This document shows positions 15,718-23,593 of a stretch of 64,000 bases of DNA, piece by piece (position 1 is the first letter of the stretch; each line of letters opens with the position of its first letter). The stretch comes from Marinimicrococcus sp033875255 (GTDB lineage Bacteria; Pseudomonadota; Alphaproteobacteria; Geminicoccales; Geminicoccaceae), in NCBI GenBank assembly GCA_033875255.1, contig JAWZSN010000010.1:1-64000 (forward strand). Reading direction: 5' to 3'. The translations under genes and the position numbers were made by a program. The notes under the pieces were generated by a model that was not told the origin of the DNA, did not search any database, and worked only from the letters and a program-made list of their open reading frames with translations.

Positions 15718-17406
15718 ATGCCCAAGACGGCATGGCGCGCGGTGGTCGAGGCCCTCGAGGCCGAAGGCGTGGAGGTGATCTTCGGCCTGCCGGGCAATCC
15801 CCAGCATCTGCTCGAGGACCTCAAGGCGCACTCGAAGATCCGCTTCGTGCTGATGCGCGACGAGCCCTCGGCGGTCGACTGCGCCTATGCCTATGCGCGG
15901 CTCACCGGCAGGCCCGGCGTGTGCTTCTCCAACCCCGGCCCGGGCATCACCAACCTCGTCACCGGCCTGCTCGAGGCAACCTCCGGCAGCCTGCCGGTGA
16001 TCGCCTTGTGCAACGGCGTCTCCGAGCGCGAGAACGGCATGGGCGCCTTCCAGGAGCTCGACGCGGTGGCGATGATGCGCCCGGTCACCAAATGGGCGGT
16101 GCGCCTGACCGACACGCCCAAGACGCCCTGGACGATGCGCCGCGCCTTCGACATCGCGCGCAACGGCCGGCCCGGCGCGGTCTTCGTCGAGATAGCCTCG
16201 GACAAGGCGCTGAGCCCGGTCGAGATGCCGGACTATCTGCCTTCGAGCGGCCTGCACCGCTCGCGCCCCGAAGCCGCCATGGTGGAGCGCGCCGCGGCGG
16301 CGCTGGCGGAGGCGAAGCGGCCGGTGATGCTGTGTGGCGGCGGTGCGGTGAATGCCGGCGCCTTCGCCGCGGTGCGCGCGCTGGCCGAGAAGCTGGCGAT
16401 GCCGGTCTTCACCACGCCCGGCGGCCGCGGGATCCTGGGCGAGGACCACCCGATGGCCCTGGGCCTCACCGGCCTCTATCTGAGCGAGCTGGGCAAGAAG
16501 GAGCTCATGGCGGCCGATCTGGTGCTCACGGTAGGCAGCCGGCTCGAGGCCTTCTCGACCCTGTCCTGGCAGTTCCTGCCCGAGGGTGCAACGCACCTCC
16601 AGATCGACTGCGAGCCCGAGGCGATCGGCCTGAACTGGCCGGCCAAGGTGGCGATGGTCGGCGACGCGCGGCTGGCCTTGGAGGACCTGGCGACGGCGGT
16701 CGGGCGGCAGGGCGCCGATGCCGCGCGGGCGGTAGCGCGGGCGGCAGAGATCGCCGGGGCGAAGAAGGTCTTTCTGGCCGAGGTGAGGGAGGATGCGGCC
16801 GAGCCGGGCAGCCCGCTGCGGCCGCGCCATGTGGTGAGCAGGGTCAACGAGGTGTTCGGACGCGACACCGTCCTCGTGAAGGAGAACGGCGGCTCGGACC
16901 TGTGGTGCTACTACTGGCCCTACTACCGCGTGCTCGACGAAGGCGACTGCGTGCCGATGGCCGAGCAGACGGCAATGGGGCTGGGTGTGATCGGCTGTAT
17001 CGGCGCCAAGCTCGCAAAGCCGGAGAAGAACGTCGTCTGCATCACCGGCGATGGCGCCATGATGATGGCGATGAAGGAGATCGCCACCGCGGTGGAACTG
17101 CGCTGCGGGGTCACCTGGGTGGTCCTCAACAACCAGTCCTTCGGCTGGGTGCAGTACACCCAGGTCCTCAAGGGCCAGGAGCCCTTCGCCACCGATTTCC
17201 AGCAGGCCACGGACCTCAAGGCGGTGGCCGAGGCACAAGGCTGCGCCGCGGCCAGGGTCGAGCGCGCCGACGAGCTGGGCCCGGCCCTCGAGGCCGCCCT
17301 CGAGGCCAACCGGCAGGGCCGGCCGTTCCTGATCGACGTCGCCATCGCCCGGCACGACTATTGCGACCACTTCGTGCAGATCCACCGGCAGAAGCTGGGT
17401 CACTGA
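15718..17406 (+). CDS. Thiamine-diphosphate-dependent enzyme (acetolactate synthase / benzoylformate decarboxylase type)
   Basis: A 562-residue cytoplasmic enzyme with the three-domain layout of 2-oxo acid decarboxylases and synthases. The Pyr domain carries the cofactor-activating Glu49 (MRDEPSAVDCAYAYARLTG). The middle domain spans ~190-330. The PP domain has the ThDP/Mg motif GDGAMMMAMKEIATAV ending in LNNQSFGWVQYTQ near residues 447-480. All key cofactor residues are present, so it should be active. The reaction is not identifiable: carboxylate import by the adjacent TRAP system suggests a 2-oxo acid substrate. TGGAGA precedes the start. It sits between TRAP genes and DMFase-like genes on one strand with gaps of 30 and 12 bp. 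Confidence 0.82.
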   Translation: MPKTAWRAVVEALEAEGVEVIFGLPGNPQHLLEDLKAHSKIRFVLMRDEPSAVDCAYAYARLTGRPGVCFSNPGPGITNLVTGLLEATSGSLPVIALCNGVSERENGMGAFQELDAVAMMRPVTKWAVRLTDTPKTPWTMRRAFDIARNGRPGAVFVEIASDKALSPVEMPDYLPSSGLHRSRPEAAMVERAAAALAEAKRPVMLCGGGAVNAGAFAAVRALAEKLAMPVFTTPGGRGILGEDHPMALGLTGLYLSELGKKELMAADLVLTVGSRLEAFSTLSWQFLPEGATHLQIDCEPEAIGLNWPAKVAMVGDARLALEDLATAVGRQGADAARAVARAAEIAGAKKVFLAEVREDAAEPGSPLRPRHVVSRVNEVFGRDTVLVKENGGSDLWCYYWPYYRVLDEGDCVPMAEQTAMGLGVIGCIGAKLAKPEKNVVCITGDGAMMMAMKEIATAVELRCGVTWVVLNNQSFGWVQYTQVLKGQEPFATDFQQATDLKAVAEAQGCAAARVERADELGPALEAALEANRQGRPFLIDVAIARHDYCDHFVQIHRQKLGH

Positions 17407-17418
17407 GGGAGCTGCGCC

Positions 17419-17724
17419 ATGAAGGCCCGCGAGGCTGCCGAGGCCGCCTTTCTCGCAGACCCGCTGGCTCCCGCCGGCCCGGAGCTGCGCCGCCTGCTCA
17501 TCGGGCTGCGCGGGCGGCCGGCTGCGGGCAAGCATGTGCTGGTGACCATCGAGCCGCACCGCGTCTGGGGCCTGGGCCTGCTCTCGGGCAGGCCCGGCGG
17601 CGGCGTGCGGCTTCTCGACGGGCCGCGCTTCACCGACCGCGCCGAGGCGGAGCGCCACGTCTTCCGGCTGCGCCTCGCCGAGGCCGCCGCCGCAGACGAC
17701 GACGGCAGGGAGCCGACATCGTGA
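17419..17724 (+). CDS. Small subunit-like protein of N,N-dimethylformamidase
   Basis: A 101-residue protein with GAGGGAG upstream of its ATG and a GTGA overlap with the large-subunit gene, so the pair is co-translated. It starts with Ala/Glu-rich helix MKAREAAEAAFLADP. The middle RPAAGKHVLVTIEPHRVWG and the C-terminal RFTDRAEAERHVFRLRLAEA resemble, by pattern memory, the C-terminal half of the ~130-residue alpha subunit of Paracoccus/Alcaligenes dimethylformamidase, where an F-T-x-EEA-x-x-xVF-x-RR run occurs. It is shorter at the N-terminus than that subunit. The strict genetic linkage to the large subunit is the strongest evidence. Confidence 0.62.
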   Translation: MKAREAAEAAFLADPLAPAGPELRRLLIGLRGRPAAGKHVLVTIEPHRVWGLGLLSGRPGGGVRLLDGPRFTDRAEAERHVFRLRLAEAAAADDDGREPTS

Positions 17725-19907
17725 AGATCCTCGCCTATGCCGACGCGCTCTCGATCCGGGCGGGACGGACCATTGGCTTCAAGATCTCCTGCGAGGAGGG
17801 CGGCGCCTACCGGGCGAGCCTCGCCCGGGTGCGCTGCGGCGATCTCAACCCGCAGGGGCCGGGCTGGCGGCTGGAGCCGGTGGCGGCCCCGCTGGAGGGC
17901 TTCCACGAGGGCCGCCGCCAGCCGCTGCGGCCGGGCTCCTGCGCCATCGCCCCCCTGCCGCCGGGGCCGCACCGGGGGCTGCGCCTCGAGGTGCTGGTCC
18001 GGCCCACATTGCCAGCCAGCGAGGCGCCGCAATGCGTGCTGGCGACCTGCGGCGGCCCGGACGAGGAAACGCTGGCGCTGACAGTGGAGGAGGGACGCTT
18101 CGTCCTGCGCCGCGGCAGGGCGGCGGGCGAGACCGCCTGCACCGCGCGGCACGCCATCCTCGAGCACTGCTGGTACCGGATCGCCGCCGGGATCGACGCG
18201 GAGGGCCAGGTCTTCCTCGACGTGCAGGCCCTCGATCCGCTCCATGCCGGCTTCGCCGGCGAGCGGGTGGAGGCGCACAGTGCGCCCTTCGTGCCCGGAG
18301 GTCCGCTCACCGCCTGCATGGCAGCGCTTCTGGCAGGGGCGGAGCGGCACTGGCACTTCAATGGCAGGATCGAGGCGCCGCGGATCGCGAGCGGCGAGCA
18401 GATCCTTGCCCACTGGGACTTCTCGGTGGGGATCGAGAGCAGCCGCATCCACGACCGCTCGCCGCACGGCTGCCACGGCGATCTCGTGAACCTGCCGGCC
18501 AGGGCCGTCACCGGCGCCGCCTGGACCGGCGAGAGCCGCGACTGGCCTGCCGATCCCGCCGCCTACGGCGCGATCCACTTCCATGAGGACGATCTCCACG
18601 ACGCCGGCTGGCGGACCGATCTCGTCTGGCAGGTGCCGGAGGATACGCAAAGCGGCGTCTACGCGCTGCTGCTCGAGCAGGAGGGAGCCAGCTACAACGT
18701 CCCCTTCGCGGTGCGCGCCGCCCGGCCCGGCCGCCAGGCGAAGGTGGCGTTTCTCCTGCCCACCGCCAGCTATCTCGCCTACGCCAACGACCACTGCCAT
18801 CTGGAAGGGGCCAACCCGCAGCTCCTCGCCGACCGGCTCCTCGAGCTCACCGAGGCCGATCTGTGCCTGGCCGGGCGCACCGATCTGGGGCTCTCGCTCT
18901 ACGACCGTCACCGCGACGGCAGCGGCAGCTTCTACAGCTCGCGGCTGCGGCCGATCCTCAACATGCGCGCCGGCCACACCTGGTGGCTGGGCGGTCCCGG
19001 CTCGGGTGTCTGGCAGTTCAACGCCGACACCCACATTCTCGATTTCCTCGAGCATCACGGTGAAGCCTTCGAGGTCATCACCGACGAGGACCTGCACCAC
19101 GAAGGACGGGAGCTGCTCGACGCCTACCGCGTGGTGCTGACCGGAACCCATCCCGAATACTACTCCACGGCCATGCACGAGGGACTGCGCGGCTGGCTCG
19201 CCGATGGCGGCCGCCTCCTCTATCTGGGCGGCAACGGCTTTTACTGGCGAGTGGCCTTCAGCGACGCCTGGCCGGGCGCCATCGAGCTGCGCCGGGCCGA
19301 GGACGGTACCCGCAGCTGGGCGGCCGAGCCCGGCGAATATGTCCACGCCTTCGACGGCCGCCAGGGCGGTCTGTGGCGCCGCAACGGCTGGCCGCCGCAG
19401 CGCCTGGCGGGCGTGGGATTCACGGCCCAGGGCTTCGGCCGCTCGACCTTCTACCGCCGCACCCCCGAGAGCTTCGGCGAGGACGTGGCCTTCATCTTCG
19501 AGGGCGTGCGCTCGCAGGACGTGGTCGGCGATCACGGGCTGGTCGGCGGCGGGGCGGCCGGGCTCGAGCTGGACCGCGCCGAGCCGGCGCTGGGCACGCC
19601 GCCCCATGCCCGGGTGCTGCTGAGCTCGACCGCCCATCCCGACCATTTCCTGCTGGCCAAGGAGGAGATCTTCGTCAACCGGCCCAACGTCCATGGCGAG
19701 CTGTCGCCGCTGATCCGCAGCGACGTGGTGTTCTTTACCCTGGGCGGGCAGGGCGCCGTGTTCTCCACCGGCTCGATCGCCTGGTGCGGGTCGCTCGCCA
19801 GCAACGGCTACGACAACGACGTGGCCCGCATGACCCTCAACGTCATCAGGCGCTTTCGCGATCCCGCACCCTTTCCCGGGCCCGGGGAGATCCCGCCGGC
19901 GCGATAG
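17721..19907 (+). CDS. N,N-dimethylformamidase-like large (beta) subunit
   Basis: A 728-residue protein (family about 760). In Paracoccus the enzyme hydrolyses dimethylformamide to dimethylamine and formate with a mononuclear iron held by two Tyr and one Glu. The N-terminal ~300 residues form a jelly-roll/lectin-like region (GFKISCEEGGAYRA; HWHFNGRIEAPRI; HWDFSVGIESSRIHD). The C-terminal domain has LLPTASYLAYANDH (Tyr351, Tyr354), LYDRHRDGSGSFYSS (Tyr394, Tyr405), the tryptophan-rich HTWWLGGPGSG, DEDLHHEG and TGTHPEYYS with Glu479. These Tyr and Glu are candidate metal ligands; alignment is needed to assign them. GTG start at 17721 overlaps the small-subunit stop. Related amides rather than DMF may be the natural substrate. 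Confidence 0.85.
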   Translation: MKILAYADALSIRAGRTIGFKISCEEGGAYRASLARVRCGDLNPQGPGWRLEPVAAPLEGFHEGRRQPLRPGSCAIAPLPPGPHRGLRLEVLVRPTLPASEAPQCVLATCGGPDEETLALTVEEGRFVLRRGRAAGETACTARHAILEHCWYRIAAGIDAEGQVFLDVQALDPLHAGFAGERVEAHSAPFVPGGPLTACMAALLAGAERHWHFNGRIEAPRIASGEQILAHWDFSVGIESSRIHDRSPHGCHGDLVNLPARAVTGAAWTGESRDWPADPAAYGAIHFHEDDLHDAGWRTDLVWQVPEDTQSGVYALLLEQEGASYNVPFAVRAARPGRQAKVAFLLPTASYLAYANDHCHLEGANPQLLADRLLELTEADLCLAGRTDLGLSLYDRHRDGSGSFYSSRLRPILNMRAGHTWWLGGPGSGVWQFNADTHILDFLEHHGEAFEVITDEDLHHEGRELLDAYRVVLTGTHPEYYSTAMHEGLRGWLADGGRLLYLGGNGFYWRVAFSDAWPGAIELRRAEDGTRSWAAEPGEYVHAFDGRQGGLWRRNGWPPQRLAGVGFTAQGFGRSTFYRRTPESFGEDVAFIFEGVRSQDVVGDHGLVGGGAAGLELDRAEPALGTPPHARVLLSSTAHPDHFLLAKEEIFVNRPNVHGELSPLIRSDVVFFTLGGQGAVFSTGSIAWCGSLASNGYDNDVARMTLNVIRRFRDPAPFPGPGEIPPAR

Positions 19908-19986
19908 CGGCCCGAGCCCCCTTGCCGCGCCTGTCCCGCCCTGCCGGTTCGCACTAGCCTGCGGCGCAGGATGAGGGAGCGGGCGG

Positions 19987-21561
19987 ATGGGCGAAGGCGG
20001 CAGCCGGAAGGGCGGGGGGAGAAGGGCGGCGCCCGCCTTGCGCGCCGACACGCTGATGATCCGCCTCGATCCCGAGGCTTCCCTGCCGCTCTACCGCCAG
20101 ATCCGTAACGGCATCGCCGAGGCCATCCTGGCCGAACGGCTGCCGGCAGGAATGCGTCTGCCCTCCATACGCCAGCTGGCGCAGACCCTGTGCGTGTCGC
20201 GCAACACCCTGACGCTCGCCTTCGACCTGCTCGTCTCGGAGGGATATGTGGTGGCCCGCCGGACCAGTGGCTATTTTGTCAGCCAGGACATCCGCCCCGG
20301 GATCGACCGTGCGCCACCGTCCATAGCGCCGTCCGGCGAGGCGGAGGCCCCGCCGACCGTGCGGCTCTCCGTGCTCGGCCGGGCGCTGGCCGCCACCGCG
20401 ACGGAATCCGTGCTGCCGCGCACCCGGGTCCTGCCGTTCCGGCCGGCCGCACCGCCGCTGGCCGACTTTCCCATCGCCACCTGGCGGACCCTGGCCAACC
20501 GGGTGACCCGGCAGATGGAGGCGGACCGCAGCCGCCATCTGCTGTGGGAGGGCGAGGCCGCCGGCTACCGCCCGCTGCGCGAGGCGATCGCCACCTATGT
20601 CGCGGCGACCCGCGGGGTGCGCTGCCAGCCCGGCCAGGTGGTGGTGGTCTCGGGCTCCCAGCAGGCGCTGGCCCTGGCGGCGATGATCCTGCTCGAGCGC
20701 GGCGACGAGGTCTGGATGGAGGACCCCGCCTATCTGGGTGCCCGCGCGGCGCTGGGCGTTCTGGGCGCCCGGCTCGTGCCGGTCCCTGTCGACGAGGACG
20801 GGCTCGACATCGTTCATGGCTGCAGGATCGCCCCCGGCGCGAGGCTCGCCTATGTGACGCCCTCCCGGCAGTTCCCGCTGGGCGTCACCATGAGCGTGGG
20901 GCGGCGGCTGCAGCTTCTGCAATGGGCGCGCGAGAGCGGCGCCTGGATCATCGAGGACGATTACGACGCGGAATTCCGCTTCGGCGGCCGGCCCCTCTCC
21001 TCGCTGCAGGGCCTCGATGACAGCGGCCGGGTGATCTATGTCGGGACCTTCAGCAAGAGCATCTTCCCGGCCCTGCGGCTGGGCTATGTGGTGGTGCCGC
21101 CGGGCCTTGCCGGGGCCTTTGCGACCGCCAAGGCGGTGATCGACCGGCACTGTCCGGTGATCGAGCAGGCGGTGCTCGCCGAGTTCTTGACCTCTGGCTT
21201 GCTGGCGCGCCACATCCGTCGGATGCGCGGCCTGTGCGTCCAGCGGCAGCGCCGGTTGCAGGAGGTGCTGGAGGTCGAGGTCGGCGAGCTCCTGCGGCTC
21301 GATCCGGTCGACGGCGGCTTTCACGCCGTGGCCTGGCTGACCGCGCACCGTTGCGACCGGACGGTCGCCGAGCACGGCCGGCAGGCAGGGCTCGACCTCG
21401 TTCCGCTGAGCCGTTTTGCCATCGAGCGCAACCTGCCCCCGGCCCTCGTCCTGGGCTTCGCGCCCTTCGACGTGAGGGAGATCGAGGCCGCGGGCGCACG
21501 GCTGGGCCGGACGTTGAGGGAAACGCCCGGGCCGACAGCGTCGCTGCGTCCACCTTCCTGA
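19987..21561 (+). CDS. MocR-type (GntR + aminotransferase-like) transcriptional regulator
   Basis: A 524-residue regulator. Residues ~30-100 form a GntR winged helix (PLYRQIRNGIAEAILAERL, then GMRLPSIRQLAQTLCVSRNT). Residues ~130-500 form a fold-type-I aminotransferase-like domain with the PLP-binding Lys357 in the run YVGTFSKSIFPALRLGY and EDDYDAEFRF upstream. MocR proteins use PLP or a PLP adduct to sense amino compounds. It lies 80 bp after the DMFase large subunit on the same strand. A short dyad CCTGCGGCGCAGG (about 19959-19971) just before it could be an autoregulatory site. It probably controls this operon or another amine-related gene. Confidence 0.88.
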   Translation: MGEGGSRKGGGRRAAPALRADTLMIRLDPEASLPLYRQIRNGIAEAILAERLPAGMRLPSIRQLAQTLCVSRNTLTLAFDLLVSEGYVVARRTSGYFVSQDIRPGIDRAPPSIAPSGEAEAPPTVRLSVLGRALAATATESVLPRTRVLPFRPAAPPLADFPIATWRTLANRVTRQMEADRSRHLLWEGEAAGYRPLREAIATYVAATRGVRCQPGQVVVVSGSQQALALAAMILLERGDEVWMEDPAYLGARAALGVLGARLVPVPVDEDGLDIVHGCRIAPGARLAYVTPSRQFPLGVTMSVGRRLQLLQWARESGAWIIEDDYDAEFRFGGRPLSSLQGLDDSGRVIYVGTFSKSIFPALRLGYVVVPPGLAGAFATAKAVIDRHCPVIEQAVLAEFLTSGLLARHIRRMRGLCVQRQRRLQEVLEVEVGELLRLDPVDGGFHAVAWLTAHRCDRTVAEHGRQAGLDLVPLSRFAIERNLPPALVLGFAPFDVREIEAAGARLGRTLRETPGPTASLRPPS

Positions 21562-21611
21562 TCGGACGCCGGATCTGCGTGGAGGTTGCGGCCCAAGCCT
21601 TTTTCCGCTGC

Positions 21612-23051
21612 TCAGACGGTCGCTGCCGCCATGGCCTGATGGCGCAGCGGCGTGAGGTCGGACCAGTCGACGCCAGTCCACGCGAGGGCGGGATCGCGCA
21701 GTGTCTCCAGGAAGCGGGCGTGCTCGGGATGGTCGGGTGCCGCGATGAGATGTTCCTCGAACGCCCGGGGCGTGAAGGTCCCCCAGTTGCGGATCATGTG
21801 GAAGTGGATCCCGTCCGCGCCCAGGCTGCGGGCCAGCCTCGCGGCCGCCGGCATCTCCTCGTAGTTCAGCGCCTGGACCACGAAGTCCAGCCGCCACTCC
21901 TTCACGCCGCCGCGCGCGCGGAGCGCGGCCATGAAGTCGAGGTTCTGGCGCAGCCGGTGCCAGTCGCCGTGCTTTCGCACCACCGCGTAGGTGGCAGGCC
22001 GGGCGGCGTCGATCGACACCCACAGGGCGTCGACCCGTCCCTCGAGGTCGAGCTCGCTCCACGCCCGCTCGTCGCAGAGCAGGCCATTGGTCTGCAGCTG
22101 CAGCCGCAGGTCGGGATAGCCGGCTCTGTCGAGCCGCTTGAGCAGCCGCCGGAAATGGGCGCTGGCGAAAGGATCGCCCGAGCCCGTGGCCTTCACCACC
22201 TGCGCATCCCCGAGCAGCGGCAGGACCACCCGGTCTGCCACCCTGTCGAGGCGCTCGCGCTCGTCCTGGTCGGCGATGATCCGCTCGCGCCGGCAGGACG
22301 GGCAGGCGAGGTTGCACGAGCGGTCATAGTTGAGCAGCACCCGCCGCGGGCCTTGCCTCAGCACGGTGGCGCCCTCGGCCATCACCCGGCGCATCTCCGG
22401 ATCGGTGACGTCCTCGCGCTTCGGCAACCGGTCGGCGCTGATGTGCGGACAATGCAGGCGCGAGCACCAGGTGAAGCTGCCGTCCAGCACCGAGCGGCGG
22501 ATGGCCTGCGCGGCCGGCGAGTTCCAGAACGCGGCCCCGTCCGCGCCGTCCGCCTTGCCGATCGGCACGGCCAGCCAGGACGGGCAGCAGGCATGCCCGC
22601 TGAGATCCGGCCGGAGCTCCAGCTCGCGCCACGGCTTGGTGCAGAACCGTCCGCGGGGATCGACTGGCGCCGGTCCTTCGCCCGCGGCATGGCGCGCCTT
22701 GAGATAGACGTCCTGTGCCGCCAGATCGCGCTGCTCGCGCGCCAGCGCCGCCAACCCATGCCGCATCGCCATGGGCGCGTCGCCCCGGGCCAGCGCGCGG
22801 CGCGCCAGCATCACCAGCAGCACCCGCGGCAAAGGCTTGGCCGCCACGGGGCTGGCTGCCAGGCGCTCGAGCTCGGCCCATTCGTCCGCACCGAGCTCCT
22901 GGTCCAGCTCCGCCTCGAGCTCGGCCACGGTTCGGAGAGGATCCGGCGGCACTTCCTCGCCTTGCGCCGGCGTGACGAGCATCGCCGTATCGATGGCGAC
23001 CGTGCGCTTGCGCAGGCGGACGAGGAGGGGGCTCAGCTCCATGCCCGCCAT
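21612..23051 (-). CDS. Radical-SAM protein with N-terminal extra cysteine cluster
   Basis: A 479-residue protein starting MAGMELSPLL at 23051. Residues ~110-230 hold several cysteines (RGRFCTKPWRELELRP, SGHACCPSW, FTWCSRLHCPH), resembling the FCxKPW...CCPSW auxiliary-cluster (SPASM-like) arrangement. The radical-SAM motif follows at ~255-265 as CNLACPSC (C-x3-C-x2-C). Downstream are QLQTNGLL and LWVSIDAARPATYAVVRKHG, usual in the TIM barrel. The auxiliary cluster therefore precedes the core, the reverse of most SPASM enzymes. Substrate unknown. A 42-codon ORF with a strong ribosome binding site precedes it on the same strand. The upstream extension to 23276 overlaps that ORF and is not used. 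Confidence 0.8.
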   Translation of the reverse strand: MAGMELSPLLVRLRKRTVAIDTAMLVTPAQGEEVPPDPLRTVAELEAELDQELGADEWAELERLAASPVAAKPLPRVLLVMLARRALARGDAPMAMRHGLAALAREQRDLAAQDVYLKARHAAGEGPAPVDPRGRFCTKPWRELELRPDLSGHACCPSWLAVPIGKADGADGAAFWNSPAAQAIRRSVLDGSFTWCSRLHCPHISADRLPKREDVTDPEMRRVMAEGATVLRQGPRRVLLNYDRSCNLACPSCRRERIIADQDERERLDRVADRVVLPLLGDAQVVKATGSGDPFASAHFRRLLKRLDRAGYPDLRLQLQTNGLLCDERAWSELDLEGRVDALWVSIDAARPATYAVVRKHGDWHRLRQNLDFMAALRARGGVKEWRLDFVVQALNYEEMPAAARLARSLGADGIHFHMIRNWGTFTPRAFEEHLIAAPDHPEHARFLETLRDPALAWTGVDWSDLTPLRHQAMAAATV

Positions 23052-23116
23052 CGTGGCATGGATTGGCTGGTCGGGGGAGAGGCGGACGCCCGTCGGCGGC
23101 GAAGCGATGGTGTGCC

Positions 23117-23245
23117 TCAGCGGCGCTGGCGCCGTCGCTGGCGGCCGGCCGGGGAAACCGGCTGCGCCGGGTTGGCCGGAGCAACCGCCGCGGCGAAGGC
23201 TGTCAGGGCGGAGGCGGCGAGCGCCAGGGGTAGCCAGACGTCCAT
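23117..23245 (-). CDS. Small membrane-anchored or secreted peptide upstream of radical-SAM gene
   Basis: A 42-codon reading frame starting MDVWLPLALAAS at 23245, preceded by AGGAGAAG at ideal spacing, one of the best ribosome binding sites in this region. It has a single hydrophobic helix (residues ~4-22), then Pro-rich NPAQPVSPAG and a strongly basic end with RQRRRQRR. It ends 65 bp before the radical-SAM gene on the same strand, so it may be co-transcribed. It has no cysteine and no known RiPP leader motif. It could be a small membrane protein, a leader peptide or a substrate of the neighbour; none is established. Confidence 0.5.
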   Translation of the reverse strand: MDVWLPLALAASALTAFAAAVAPANPAQPVSPAGRQRRRQRR

Positions 23246-23593
23246 CTCGATCTTCTCCTGTCGAGAGGGTGTGCATCGTCCCTCAGGAGATCCAACGGCC
23301 GGGATGAGGCGGGGTTGCCGCGTTGCACGACAGGGCGGCGACGCCGATCTCCGCTGCCGTGGGTTGCCGGCCACACTTGGCCCACAACCGACAGGTTCTG
23401 TGCCCGGGAGGGCTTCGGGCTCTTGAGACGAACGCGATCCTGTGCAACTTGGCCGCGTAGAGTTCGCTGCCAGGGCGAACAGCGGTGCAGAGGTGTACCG
23501 CTGAGGTTAATCGCTTACTGAGTGAACAGAAAATAGGGGGGCGCCGGCAGTGGTAGCCCTCGAGGCCATTTGCGCACCTGCCCGAGGATCGAC
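23246..23593. other. Divergent intergenic region upstream of autotransporter gene
   Basis: About 350 bp with no supported gene. It should hold promoters for the minus-strand small ORF/radical-SAM pair and the plus-strand autotransporter. A locally A/T-richer patch (about 23500-23535, TTAATCGCTTACTGAGTG then AACAGAAAATAGG) lies 60-90 bp before the autotransporter start and is the best promoter candidate, but no clear -35/-10 pair is visible. Confidence 0.35.

Noticed and set aside
14296..17658. A 1,120-codon minus-strand frame across dctM and the ThDP gene
   Set aside because: Antisense artefact of high GC content; the plus strand carries two complete recognisable families over the same bases.
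14667..17720. Upstream extension of the DMFase-like large subunit by about 1,000 codons in the same frame
   Set aside because: The extension runs out of frame through dctM, the ThDP gene and the small subunit; its translation is Arg/Gly/Ala-rich noise. The GTG at 17721 overlapping the small-subunit stop is the natural start.
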